Shown here: piece after piece, positions 27,032-36,320 of the stretch | How positions within the stretch are numbered: position 1 is the first letter of the stretch | Layout of the letters: each line of letters begins with the position of its first letter | Assembly: GCF_001513785.1 (NCBI RefSeq) | Contig: NZ_LNQS01000009.1 | Span: 372,001-436,000, forward strand | Reading direction: 5' to 3' | DNA from: Rheinheimera sp. EpRS3 | Lineage (GTDB): Bacteria > Pseudomonadota > Gammaproteobacteria > Enterobacterales > Alteromonadaceae | Length of the DNA: 64,000 nucleotides | Made by a program: the position numbers and the translations under genes | The notes under the pieces: model-generated | The model's input: only the letters and a program-made list of their open reading frames with translations | What the model was told of the DNA's origin: nothing | The model's database searches: none

Positions 27032-28287
27032 GTAGTACCCTGAATACAGAAACACGGCCACTAGCGCCACAGCATGAGCTTATGTCGCAGTTTAGCTGTC
27101 AGGGCGATAATCTGCTGCTGGGCCGTTTCAGCCTTAGTGCTATTAGCACTATGCTTGGCAAAACAGTATTTTATGCTTATGACCGCCAGGTTATAAACCA
27201 ACAGATCCAACGTTTTAGGGCGGCAATCCCTAACAGAATTAAGTTGCACTATGCGGTAAAAGCCAACCCATACTGGCCTGTTGTGCAGCACATGCGCCCG
27301 TTAGTAGACGGCTTTGATGTGGCATCGCAAAAAGAAATGCTGCTGGCGATACAAAGCGGTATGCCGGTAGCCGATATCAGTTTTGCCGGTCCGGGGAAAA
27401 CCGATACCGAGCTTGCCGCCGCTATTACCGCCGGCGTTACACTAAATGTGGAGTCGGCCAGCGAGCTGCAGCGTATTTGCCGTCTGGCAGAGTTGCACAA
27501 AGTGACACCACAGGTGGCACTGCGCGTTAATCCGGCGTTTGAGCTCAAAGCGTCAGGCATGAAAATGGCCGGTGGTGCTAAGCCTTTTGGTATTGATGAA
27601 GAGCAAGTGTTTGAGCTGCTGACCCAGATAGCTGCTATGCCGGTGAAGTTGCGTGGGTTTCATATTTTCTGCGGCTCGCAGAATCTAAAAACTGAAGCAC
27701 TGACAGAAGCGCACCAGCTTACATTTGATCTGGCAGCTAAACTGGTAGCCGCTTGCCCATACCGGCCTGATTTGATCAATCTGGGTGGTGGTTTTGGTAT
27801 TCCATATTTCCCTGGTGAAAAACGGCTTGATATACAGCCTATTGGTTTATCGCTGACACAATTACTACAGCAACACGAACAAGCGCTTGCCGGTATTGAG
27901 CTGGTGATTGAACTTGGCCGTTATCTGGTGGCAGAGGCTGGCGTTTATGCTTGTCAGGTGGTAGATAAAAAGGTGTCCCGTGGCACAACCTATCTGGTGT
28001 GTAATGGTGGTTTACATCACCATCTGGCTAACTCTGGCAATTTTGGCCAGGTGATCCGCAAAAATTATCCGGTGGCTATTGGCAATAAAATGCAGCAAGC
28101 AGATACTGAACTGGTTACTGTCGTCGGGCCTTTGTGTACGCCACTGGACATACTGGCGGATAAGGTAAGCCTGCCGGTCGCCGAAGTGGGAGATTGGGTT
28201 GTGGTGTATCAGTCCGGTGCTTATGGCCCCACGGCCAGCCCGCAGGATTTTCTTGGCCATCCGGCAGTGGTTGAGATTTTACTCTGA
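27028..28287 (+). CDS. PLP-dependent decarboxylase, exosortase A-associated
   Basis: A 419-aa fold-III decarboxylase related to diaminopimelate, ornithine and lysine decarboxylases. The PLP lysine is K78 in HYAVKANPYWP. FCGSQNL stands where the family has HVGSQ, GGGFGIPY is the phosphate loop, and the C-terminal VGPLCTPLD and SGAYG complete the dimer active site. It should release CO2 from a basic amino acid, giving an amine. It overlaps the acyl ligase stop by ATGA, so acid activation and amine formation are translationally coupled. The substrate is not determinable here. Confidence 0.9.
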   Translation: MSSTLNTETRPLAPQHELMSQFSCQGDNLLLGRFSLSAISTMLGKTVFYAYDRQVINQQIQRFRAAIPNRIKLHYAVKANPYWPVVQHMRPLVDGFDVASQKEMLLAIQSGMPVADISFAGPGKTDTELAAAITAGVTLNVESASELQRICRLAELHKVTPQVALRVNPAFELKASGMKMAGGAKPFGIDEEQVFELLTQIAAMPVKLRGFHIFCGSQNLKTEALTEAHQLTFDLAAKLVAACPYRPDLINLGGGFGIPYFPGEKRLDIQPIGLSLTQLLQQHEQALAGIELVIELGRYLVAEAGVYACQVVDKKVSRGTTYLVCNGGLHHHLANSGNFGQVIRKNYPVAIGNKMQQADTELVTVVGPLCTPLDILADKVSLPVAEVGDWVVVYQSGAYGPTASPQDFLGHPAVVEILL

Positions 28288-28294
28288 TACAGAG

Positions 28295-28323
28295 CTAAAC
28301 AGAGAGCTAACTAAACAGAGAGC
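28295..28323 (+). repeat. 13-bp direct repeat before the SGNH gene
   Basis: CTAAACAGAGAGC occurs at 28295-28307 and again at 28311-28323 (16-bp period). The second copy ends six bases before the ATG and supplies the only purine-rich ribosome-site candidate. Confidence 0.6.
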
Positions 28324-28329
28324 GTTAAC

Positions 28330-29382
28330 ATGGCTAAGGACAGTCAGATATGGAAAACGTTATTGCTGGCGCTGATTTTATTTATGCTGATGGAGTTTCT
28401 ATTACAACTTAGAGCGCAGCTGAAGTTTGGCAACAGTATTCTTACCGCAGCCTTCGCTGACAACAGCGCACAAGGCTCGCTGTTTGTGCAGCACAATGGT
28501 TATCAGTTGTTGGCAGCCGATGTTGAGTTTGAAGGCAGCAGCATTAAAGTACAAAGCAACCAGCTGGGGCTGCGCTCTGCTGCTGTAGGGCCTAAAACAA
28601 ACAGCAACATCAGAGTTATTGCACTGGGTGCCTCCAGCACTTATGGCGCCTATGCTGCTACTAACGACGATACCTTTCCGGCAATATTGCAGCGGATCAG
28701 TAGTGATATACCGCTTGAAGTCATTAATGCCGGTATACCGGGAAACGATATCAGCAGCCAGTATTTGCTGTATGCAGAGCAGCTGGCTGGCTTGTCTGAA
28801 GATGTGTTAATTCTGTATTCTGGTTTAAGTAACGATGTGGGCCGTTTATGTCAGCGAAACGGCGCTGCTAAAAGTTACGCTTTGCCGCAGTTACAGGCAC
28901 CCAAATGGTTGTTAAGCGTGGATTTGCTGTTGAAAAACAGCACAGATTTACGCTACGTGCCTTACAAATATTCCCCGATGCCCGATCTTAACCCTTACCT
29001 GCAGCAATATGCTGCCTCGCTGCGGCAGATAGTTAAACTGGCGCAGCAGCGACAGGTTAAAACCATACTGTTTGCTGAAAATTTACGGGCCTTTCGTAAA
29101 GATCAGCCACTGCAGTTACAGCAGCAACTGGCCGCTTCAGCACTTTATTACACGCCTTGTTTAACAGTCGGGCAGTTTTCCGAGGTGTTTGAACAATACA
29201 ACCAAGTGCAACAGCAAATTGCTGCTGAGTACGCTGATGTGCATTATGTCCGTTTGTCAGAGCAGGTGCCTGGCGGGCGCGAATACTTTACTGACAGCGT
29301 GCATTTTTCAGCTAAAGGTGAGCAGGCTATCGCTGCGGCACTGGCGCAGGTGTTAAAAGACACCCGGCAGGTGGCGCCATGA
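28330..29382 (+). CDS. SGNH/GDSL-type esterase with N-terminal membrane anchor
   Basis: A 350-aa protein. One N-terminal helix (about residues 9-25) is followed by a periplasmic SGNH domain: ALGASSTYGA holds the nucleophile serine (block I), GNDIS and GLSNDV supply block II/III residues, and FTDSVHFSAKGEQ is block V with the catalytic Asp and His. Such proteins add or remove acyl groups on sugars, often with an MBOAT partner. The next gene is an MBOAT and overlaps it by four bases, so they likely form one O-acylation unit. Confidence 0.85.
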   Translation: MAKDSQIWKTLLLALILFMLMEFLLQLRAQLKFGNSILTAAFADNSAQGSLFVQHNGYQLLAADVEFEGSSIKVQSNQLGLRSAAVGPKTNSNIRVIALGASSTYGAYAATNDDTFPAILQRISSDIPLEVINAGIPGNDISSQYLLYAEQLAGLSEDVLILYSGLSNDVGRLCQRNGAAKSYALPQLQAPKWLLSVDLLLKNSTDLRYVPYKYSPMPDLNPYLQQYAASLRQIVKLAQQRQVKTILFAENLRAFRKDQPLQLQQQLAASALYYTPCLTVGQFSEVFEQYNQVQQQIAAEYADVHYVRLSEQVPGGREYFTDSVHFSAKGEQAIAAALAQVLKDTRQVAP

Positions 29383-30770
29383 GTTTTACGTCATTTCATT
29401 TCTATGTGTTTTTAATCGCATTGGTTATTTTGCTGCGGCTTATTCAACATAACGGCCAAAAGAAAATGCTGCTGCTGTTGGCCAGTTACTGGTTTTACAT
29501 GAGCTGGGATTGGCGTTTTGGTGCGCTACTGTTCGCTATGACGGCAGTGAATTTTTACTGTGGCCGGTTAATTCGGTACTCGGCTCGGCCAAAAATCTGG
29601 TTAGCTGTATCACTGGTGTTTAGTTTGGGTGTGTTGGGGCTATTTAAGTATTTTAATTTCTTCCTCACTAATCTGGATGCTGTCGCTTCTATGCTGGGTA
29701 TGTCATCGCATATTAATATCCTGCATATTATTTTGCCGGTGGGGATCTCGTTTTATACCTTTCAGGCGTTGTCTTACACCATAGATATTTATCGGCGGCA
29801 GCTGGACCCTGTTGACTCGCTGGCCGACTTTACGCTGTTTGTATCATTTTTTCCGCAACTGGTTGCCGGGCCAATAGTACGCGCCAGTTATTTTCTGCCG
29901 CAACTGGCACAGCATACTTATGCTGACAGCGCTGCGCAGCAGGAAGGTGTGATGCTTATTATCCGTGGCCTGATAAAAAAAGTGCTTCTGGCAGATGTAC
30001 TGGCACTTCATCTGGTTGACCCTGCCTTTGCTGATTATGCTAACCAGTCGTCTGTGTTTTTAGTATTGGCATTAATTGGCTACAGTTTTCAGGTTTATCT
30101 GGATTTCTCAGCCTACACCGACATTGCCAGGGGCTGCGCCCGTTTATTGGGTTATCAGTTGCCGGTGAATTTTAACCGGCCTTATCTGGCCGACAGTATT
30201 TCTAATTTCTGGCAGCGCTGGCATATTTCTATGTCGTCTTTTTTCCGCGACTACCTTTATCACGGGCTGGGTGGCAGTAAACGCGGCAATGTCTATATCA
30301 ATTTGATACTCACCTTTGTTGCCATTGGGGTATGGCATGGCGCCGGCTGGAATTTTCTGCTTTATGGTTTCTGCCATGGCGTGTTGGTGGCGTTTGAGCG
30401 CTATATGCGTAAGTACGGCTGGTTTGGCAAGCAAACAGGCTGGCGTTGGGCGCTGGCAGTGCTTAGAACGTTTTTCCTGGTATGTTTGCTAAGGGTAATG
30501 TTCAGGGCTGAGGATCTGCATCATGCGGGTGGCTATTTACAGGCTATCTGGCATAACATGGCGTTATCGTTTCATCTTACTGCTGCCGGCGCGGTGGCGT
30601 TGCTGGTGGCCGTAATACTGCATTTGATCCCGCAGCATTATATTGCATTGTGGCAACAGCGTTATCTGACCATACCACAACTGCTGCAGGCCTCAGTCAT
30701 AGTGCTATTACTTTACAGTATGCTTATGCTGGGATCGGGCGAAGCGCCTTTTATTTATTTTCAGTTTTGA
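29379..30770 (+). CDS. MBOAT-family O-acyltransferase
   Basis: A 463-aa integral membrane protein with about ten hydrophobic helices, related to AlgI/DltB. FQALSYTIDIYRR and the active-site region IGVWHGAGWNFLLYGFCHG (catalytic histidine in WHG) are clear, as is FWQRWHISMSSFFRDYLY. It moves acyl groups from a cytoplasmic donor to a periplasmic acceptor such as the polysaccharide. It overlaps the SGNH gene (ATGA), and the candidate donor systems, ACP and acyl ligase, lie just upstream. Confidence 0.92.
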   Translation: MSFTSFHFYVFLIALVILLRLIQHNGQKKMLLLLASYWFYMSWDWRFGALLFAMTAVNFYCGRLIRYSARPKIWLAVSLVFSLGVLGLFKYFNFFLTNLDAVASMLGMSSHINILHIILPVGISFYTFQALSYTIDIYRRQLDPVDSLADFTLFVSFFPQLVAGPIVRASYFLPQLAQHTYADSAAQQEGVMLIIRGLIKKVLLADVLALHLVDPAFADYANQSSVFLVLALIGYSFQVYLDFSAYTDIARGCARLLGYQLPVNFNRPYLADSISNFWQRWHISMSSFFRDYLYHGLGGSKRGNVYINLILTFVAIGVWHGAGWNFLLYGFCHGVLVAFERYMRKYGWFGKQTGWRWALAVLRTFFLVCLLRVMFRAEDLHHAGGYLQAIWHNMALSFHLTAAGAVALLVAVILHLIPQHYIALWQQRYLTIPQLLQASVIVLLLYSMLMLGSGEAPFIYFQF

Positions 30771-30829
30771 AAACCTGCTATTCAGGTGTGAATAATCAGC
30801 AACATTACGGGCTTAATAAGGATATTTTA

Positions 30830-31792
30830 ATGACAAGTAAACACTGTATTCTGTTATTTGGCATGCCCCGTTCAGGCACTACCTGGCTTGGTAAACTGTT
30901 TGATGCACAGCGCCAGACATACTATTTGCATGAGCCAGACAGCGTGCAGCCCAATATCGCTATTCCGTTATTGCTAAAGGCAGATGAAGCCACACAGTAT
31001 CCGCTGCAGTCACAACTTGAGTTGTGGTTTGCCAGCAAAGCGGAAAAAGTGATTGCCTCGCGGCCGTTTTTTGCCAAAGACTACCTTAACCCGGTTAGCT
31101 GGTTGTTGTTTCTGGGCAGTGCGTATGCCACTAAAATAGCTGGCCGCTTAGGTGCGCCCCGGTTTATCAAACCCTTACGGTTGCAATCTGTGCAGCAACA
31201 AATTGTTTGGAAGTCAATCGAGTCGCTTGGCCGTATGGCGGCGATTAAACAGCTAGTGCCAGCCCGCAGTATCCACATATTACGCCATCCTTGTGGCCAT
31301 ATTGCCTCTACGTTAAAAGGGCAGGACGCCGGCTTGTTTGATGGTGGTTTACCAATTTGGGAAGACTGGGATCTGTACAGTAAATTATTGCAGCAAAGTG
31401 GCGAGCAGCGCTTTAGTCTGGACAGTTTAAAGCAGATGACTAAAGAAGAGCGGCTGGCCGTACGCTGGGGCATTATTAATGATTTTGCGCTGGCGCAATG
31501 TGCGGGTGACAGCAGCAACATGGTACTGGTGTACGAGAGCTTATGTAAAAAACCACAAGAGGTGTTGCAGCAGTGCCTGGCATTTTGTGGCTTAAAAGCA
31601 GATCAGCAATGTCTGCAATATCTGGCGCAGTCAGTTCATGGCAGCGACAACAGCGCTTATTACAGTACCACTAAAGACCCGCTGCAATCTGCCTATAAGT
31701 GGCGCAAACAGTTGCCTGATGACGTGCAGCTGCGGATAAAAAATATCGTGCAGCAATTTAACGCCGGGCGCTATTACCGCGATGATTTTTAA
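30830..31792 (+). CDS. sulfotransferase-family protein
   Basis: A 320-aa PAPS-dependent sulfotransferase-like protein. LFGMPRSGTTWLGKLF near residue 9 is the 5'-phosphosulfate loop, and RSIHILRHPCGHIAST around residue 145 matches the 3'-phosphate-binding segment. It could sulfate the polysaccharide or a lipid. AAGGA precedes the start at 30830; a long open extension to 30650 overlaps the MBOAT gene and is rejected. Its stop codon shares TTAA with the stop of the convergent gene. Confidence 0.82.
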   Translation: MTSKHCILLFGMPRSGTTWLGKLFDAQRQTYYLHEPDSVQPNIAIPLLLKADEATQYPLQSQLELWFASKAEKVIASRPFFAKDYLNPVSWLLFLGSAYATKIAGRLGAPRFIKPLRLQSVQQQIVWKSIESLGRMAAIKQLVPARSIHILRHPCGHIASTLKGQDAGLFDGGLPIWEDWDLYSKLLQQSGEQRFSLDSLKQMTKEERLAVRWGIINDFALAQCAGDSSNMVLVYESLCKKPQEVLQQCLAFCGLKADQQCLQYLAQSVHGSDNSAYYSTTKDPLQSAYKWRKQLPDDVQLRIKNIVQQFNAGRYYRDDF

Positions 31793-33090
31793 ATCTCAGC
31801 CGGCTCTGGCTGGCTGTTATACAGTTTTAACGCGGTAATGCGCCGGGTAATTTCCTGCTCCAGCTGTTTAAAGCCGGCACCGTTATAACCGCCAAGTTGC
31901 TGCTGTACTTGTTGTTCAGTTAGCCCCTCCGGTAAATCTCGCGTTGGCGGCATTATCGCTTGTTCAAAAGTCAGGCTGTTAAACTGGCTTAGCTGTTGCG
32001 GTGTTACTGATGCAAGGTGCTCAGCAAAGTGGGTGCCAGCTCTGTCTGCCGCCAGATCAACAAAGCTGAAGCCTGAACCACCTTTGTCCCGGTCTGCATC
32101 CATGATTTCTTTCAGGTTGCCAATTTGCTGCGATAGTTGAGTATTACCCAGCATTTGCAGTACCGCCGAATATAAAAAGTGTAGGGTAAGGTCGCGCCGG
32201 CCGTTTAGCAGCATGGGGGGCATATTCGGCACCTGCTGCAGCTTTACATCAGGATTGGCGTAGTAAATAAATCTTTTGCTGGCAAATGCTACGGCCAAAG
32301 CCCATAGCGCGTTGTTATACTCGGTTTCCAAATCGCTGTTATCAGCCCGGTTTGTAGCAACAAGTAACAACTCGTGAGCAAAAAATGCCAGCCGGCGTTC
32401 GCGTTTATGCTGGCGTTGTAATTGCCTTAACTGTTGCAGGTAAAACTCAATATCTTGTGCTGCCGCGCTCTGATCCTGGCCCAAACCAAATGGCCGGTGA
32501 ATTTGCGGATGCAGGCTTAGTTTAATCGGGCTGGCATTAGCCGCCTCAAAGTGTAGACGGTTATTTATCAGCTCGCCTCTGGCAAACAACGCTAGCAGCT
32601 GCTGATCTGCCGGTGCGGCAATGACCGAGCGTACCATGAGCCTGAGCAATGGGTTAGCAATCCAGCCTGGTAGCTTTATTGCACCCAGTTTACAGTGTTC
32701 AATAGCGAAACCTTTGTCTGACGGCATAAACAAACAGGAAGTTTGTACACCGCGCTTAGGCCAGCTCAGCGGCAGGTTTGCCTGACCATGCAAAGCTACA
32801 CCAAACGGATTAAGCACGCCACTGAACTCTACTTGTGGCAGGGCATAGCTGGCGACGTTCATCAACGCGTCTAACTGTTTTTGCTCAAAAACCAGTTTTA
32901 TATTGCCGTTGGGCTGCGCTAAGTGTTGCACCGTGTCAGACAGCACGCGTTGCGCCGTATTAACGTCGCTGGCTTCTATAGTACGCTGTGATAGCACTGG
33001 TTTTGATGTAATAAGAAAAAACAAAGCCACGGTAAGCACTGCTAACAACAATACGCTGCGCAGAAAATAGCGCGATAACCTATTTAGCAT
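31789..33090 (-). CDS. unknown membrane-anchored protein
   Basis: I do not recognise this 433-aa protein. It has a short basic N-terminus, one transmembrane helix (about residues 11-28, LLLAVLTVALFFLIT) and a large extracytoplasmic region. It contains an EFYLQQLRQLQRQHKRERRLAFFAHELL helix and a C-terminal segment ending in a second amphipathic helix (LEQEITRRITALKLY). There are two cysteines near residues 117 and 131. It follows the triple-VanZ gene by seven bases and the exosortase hydrolases, so a role in the same envelope system is inferred. Confidence 0.7.
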   Translation of the reverse strand: MLNRLSRYFLRSVLLLAVLTVALFFLITSKPVLSQRTIEASDVNTAQRVLSDTVQHLAQPNGNIKLVFEQKQLDALMNVASYALPQVEFSGVLNPFGVALHGQANLPLSWPKRGVQTSCLFMPSDKGFAIEHCKLGAIKLPGWIANPLLRLMVRSVIAAPADQQLLALFARGELINNRLHFEAANASPIKLSLHPQIHRPFGLGQDQSAAAQDIEFYLQQLRQLQRQHKRERRLAFFAHELLLVATNRADNSDLETEYNNALWALAVAFASKRFIYYANPDVKLQQVPNMPPMLLNGRRDLTLHFLYSAVLQMLGNTQLSQQIGNLKEIMDADRDKGGSGFSFVDLAADRAGTHFAEHLASVTPQQLSQFNSLTFEQAIMPPTRDLPEGLTEQQVQQQLGGYNGAGFKQLEQEITRRITALKLYNSQPEPAEI

Positions 33091-33097
33091 GGAATGG

Positions 33098-35434
33098 TTA
33101 AGCCCCTGAACCCGAGAATTTTATAGTGCGCCGCAGCGCTATAGCCGGAATAAAAAACCAACACAACAGCCCAAGCAGTGTGATAAAAGCCAGGCTGTAA
33201 CGCATAAATAATTGCAGCGGAGCGGCATACTGGGTTCTGTCTGTACTTAGCAAAAATTGTAACGCTGAGTAAGCTTGCTGGTATTTAACGATAACACTTT
33301 CAGTAGCGTTTTGCAGCAGCCACCAAGACAGTGGCAGCACAAATAAGATAAGTAGCGGCATATATTTCCAGCGGGTATGCACCGGTGTACTGCATTGCTG
33401 AGCCAGATAAGCGGCAGCACTGAATAACAGCATCAGCCACGCAGTCAGCGCAGTTATGGCAACCAGGCTGCCGCCATCAGCCAGCAGCTCAACAATATTG
33501 TCGGTTGCCGCCATTTTTACTACGGCCAGATACCAGAGCAGAGCCACAACGGCATTCGCACCCAGCCATAGAATAGTGGCGGGTATTTTGTTACGGCTAT
33601 AAATAAATTGCATTGCAGCCATGCAGTTAAACTGGATCAGGCTAAAAAAGCCGATAAAGCGCAGCATTAGCTCAATGGCCCGTGGCAGCGTTGTCACCGG
33701 GATGCCAACAATGTCATACAGTGATTCTGCCGGCACTGTGGCATACAGCAGCCAGAATATAACCAGGCCCTGCGTAAGGCACAGCAGAGGGCCCCAAAGG
33801 ATAAAACGGGCGTAGCTGTTAAACGTAAAGATGGCAGGTAAAGCCAGCAGGTACAGCATCAGGCACAAACCGGGAATAGCGCTGAGATTATCGCTTAGCA
33901 GTTCACGCACATTGTAGGGTATTACCGGCAACCGGCTTAACAAAAACATGGCCAGCATGGATATAGCCAAATGGCTGGCTAGCTTTATGTAAAGCCCTGT
34001 TGCAGTTTTGGCTGGTGGCAAAGTGAATAAGCCTGGCGCTGCGGCGTTGGTGCTATTTACCTCTGCGGTTTCTGGCCGGTGCAGGCGGCTGACGAAAAAA
34101 ACAGTAAAACCAAAGCCTGCTGCAGCTCCACCTGTTTGCAGTATGGCATCGGTAATATCCACAGTTTTACCGGGCAGTGCCAGTTGCATGGCTTCGCATA
34201 ATAATGCCAGGCTAATCACATAAATACTGCCAACAATCTGCAGGGTTTGTTGCTGCCAGCGCAGCGACAGCTTGCGTTGAAACAGTGCCAGTAGTACTCC
34301 AAGTGGGAAGAACACCAGTAGTTTTTGCAGTAGTGCGGTAATAGCACGGTACTCAGTGCCAAAGTACAGCGATTCCAGCAGCACCTTACCCTGTGCAGCT
34401 TGCAATCTTTGGTTGATAAAAGCCCAGTCGAAATTAAAGTTAAACGGATACCAGAATAATATTAAAACAAACAAACTGTAAGCCAGTATCGCCAGGCTCC
34501 ACAGCAAGCCGTGTTTAAGCTGTGCAGCAGTTGCGTCTGTTTCACCGGCGAGTTTGTGCTGCCATAAGCGCAGTAACGTTATGCTTAACCAGGTGGCAAT
34601 TAAGGCGCAGAGCACATCACTGATATCAGTAACCCGGCTATAGACAAACAGTTGGCAAAATTCCAGCAGCAGCGCCAGTAACAGCACCTTGCTGTACAAC
34701 CGGATGCCTGCCTGCTGTTGTTGCAGATACAACAGCACGGCGATAGGGCACCAAAGCAGAATATCGCTTAGTACCGCGTAGCCAATTTCAGCTGCAGAGC
34801 CGCGGTAACCGGAAAATGGCAGCAATACAATGCGGCCTTCGCGCCATTTTTTGTACAGCTCTACCGGGCTTAACGTCAGATCCAGCGGTAACAGGTTGTA
34901 CAGTATAAAAATGGCAACATAACCAATCAGCAGGTAAGTGACTACCGAAGCATGGCCACGAATAAGCGCCAGTGAAGCCAAAAACTGTTTTAGCTGACGG
35001 CCTTTGAAGCTGTACAGAATGATACCCAGCATGGCGCCGGAGGTTTCAGCAATAATATCGTTGATGGACACTGTTCGCTGCGGAAAATACAACTGGGTAA
35101 ATTCTATGCTCACGGCCAAAGCTGCACAAAGCAGCCAGATAACGCCAGCCAGTAACGAGTTTAGTGCAGTTGCGCCGGGGCGGAAGCTAAGCGCACAAAG
35201 TAAAAAAGCGAACGGGATAAATAGCAGAATATTGGCTACCCAGTCTGCTCTTGAGCGTATGCCAAGCTGCAAATAAGGAATGTGCCAAAACCGCTCTACT
35301 GCCTCGTTAAACGGCAGCGCGACATAATGCAACGGCACCAGGCTGCCGTATATAATAAAGGCCAGATAAAGCACACAAGCCAACAGTAACCATTTGTGCA
35401 AAGCGGCTTCGTTGTTATTGCTGTACATAAGCAT
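33098..35434 (-). CDS. large membrane protein with three VanZ-like domains
   Basis: A 778-aa protein with roughly 18-20 predicted helices. Three copies of the VanZ signature (E-x2-Q-L, six residues, then V-[ST]-D/N-I-x-D) appear at about residues 110, 260 and 410: EFTQLYFPQRTVSINDI, EFCQLFVYSRVTDISDV and EAMQLALPGKTVDITDA. A fourth, unrelated hydrophobic region forms the C-terminal 300 residues. VanZ-like proteins are common in exosortase loci; function is unknown. The start may be 35434 or the ATG two codons inside. It reads from the hydrolase pair toward the unknown 433-aa gene. Confidence 0.85.
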   Translation of the reverse strand: MLMYSNNNEAALHKWLLLACVLYLAFIIYGSLVPLHYVALPFNEAVERFWHIPYLQLGIRSRADWVANILLFIPFAFLLCALSFRPGATALNSLLAGVIWLLCAALAVSIEFTQLYFPQRTVSINDIIAETSGAMLGIILYSFKGRQLKQFLASLALIRGHASVVTYLLIGYVAIFILYNLLPLDLTLSPVELYKKWREGRIVLLPFSGYRGSAAEIGYAVLSDILLWCPIAVLLYLQQQQAGIRLYSKVLLLALLLEFCQLFVYSRVTDISDVLCALIATWLSITLLRLWQHKLAGETDATAAQLKHGLLWSLAILAYSLFVLILFWYPFNFNFDWAFINQRLQAAQGKVLLESLYFGTEYRAITALLQKLLVFFPLGVLLALFQRKLSLRWQQQTLQIVGSIYVISLALLCEAMQLALPGKTVDITDAILQTGGAAAGFGFTVFFVSRLHRPETAEVNSTNAAAPGLFTLPPAKTATGLYIKLASHLAISMLAMFLLSRLPVIPYNVRELLSDNLSAIPGLCLMLYLLALPAIFTFNSYARFILWGPLLCLTQGLVIFWLLYATVPAESLYDIVGIPVTTLPRAIELMLRFIGFFSLIQFNCMAAMQFIYSRNKIPATILWLGANAVVALLWYLAVVKMAATDNIVELLADGGSLVAITALTAWLMLLFSAAAYLAQQCSTPVHTRWKYMPLLILFVLPLSWWLLQNATESVIVKYQQAYSALQFLLSTDRTQYAAPLQLFMRYSLAFITLLGLLCWFFIPAIALRRTIKFSGSGA

Positions 35435-35476
35435 CCTGCTCCCTGGCGTTATTTAGCCAAACGGTATTAACAGCAC

Positions 35477-36319
35477 TTAGTTTGTGGTCTGCACAAAATT
35501 ATAGCTTTGTTGCTCAACCTGCTCGCGCCAAAGCGCTGTAGAGAAGGTATGGCTGGCATCACTGATATGATAGTGCCCGGCAGCCTGCAGACACTTACCC
35601 CAGGCTGGGTTGTCGGCACATAACTGCAAAAACTCCTGCGCCGTTAAATCGTTACCACTGCTGATCAGCAACACTTTGCCGTTAAATTGCTGCCAGCCGC
35701 TAAGCATAGCCGCAACATAGTTTTGCTCTGTTACTGTAAGCTGGGCAGTAGCTGCAGCAGTGCGGGTTTTGCTGGCCCGTAATGTCTGCCAGAACGAGCC
35801 AAGGCTGCGTCGCAGCGCCAAACCGCCGCCAAATAGCTTATGCCAGAACTGCCGGCTTAACAGGCGCTTTAAATAGTAGTGTTTTAACATGGTTTTGGCA
35901 TGGCTTTGCTGCTGGCGCACCCAGGGGTTTAGCAGTATTACACCACTGACGCGTGGATCTGGCCGGTTGAGTTTAATCAAAATGGCACTGGCCGCATCGC
36001 AAAGGCCCCATAGCACCACTTGTGTTAGTTGCGGGCACTGTTGGAAAAAAGCATCAATTGCCAGTTCAATATCTGCCGTTTGCTGATAAAACGCGGCTTT
36101 ACTGCCGCTGCTATCACCCATGCCGGCAGTATCCAGCCGCATTGAAGGTACGCCTTGCGCAGCCAGATAGCGGCTTAGCTTAACAAACTGGCGATGGCTG
36201 CCAACACGGTACTGTGGCCCGCCCACAATTAACAACACGCCGGTTGTTGCTGCGCCCTGATGTAAAATGGCACTTAGCTGATAACCGGCGCCTGCCAGGC
36301 TGATATAGTGTTCAGTCAT
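35477..36319 (-). CDS. exosortase A system-associated hydrolase 1
   Basis: A 280-aa alpha/beta-hydrolase. LLIVGGPQYRVGSHRQFVKLSR near residue 28 is the hallmark of the exosortase-associated hydrolase 1 family, RLDTAGMGDSSG follows, and the elbow reads LWGLCDAAS, where cysteine replaces the usual serine nucleophile. The C-terminal HTFSTALWREQ gives the histidine. The substrate is unknown, perhaps an acyl thioester or ester of the system. It follows hydrolase 2 by one base. Confidence 0.9.
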   Translation of the reverse strand: MTEHYISLAGAGYQLSAILHQGAATTGVLLIVGGPQYRVGSHRQFVKLSRYLAAQGVPSMRLDTAGMGDSSGSKAAFYQQTADIELAIDAFFQQCPQLTQVVLWGLCDAASAILIKLNRPDPRVSGVILLNPWVRQQQSHAKTMLKHYYLKRLLSRQFWHKLFGGGLALRRSLGSFWQTLRASKTRTAAATAQLTVTEQNYVAAMLSGWQQFNGKVLLISSGNDLTAQEFLQLCADNPAWGKCLQAAGHYHISDASHTFSTALWREQVEQQSYNFVQTTN

Positions 36320-36320
36320 G

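Noticed and set aside
31081..31521. 146-codon minus-strand frame inside the sulfotransferase gene
   Set aside because: It is a shadow of the sulfotransferase reading frame, rich in Cys/Arg/Ser as expected of an antisense frame.
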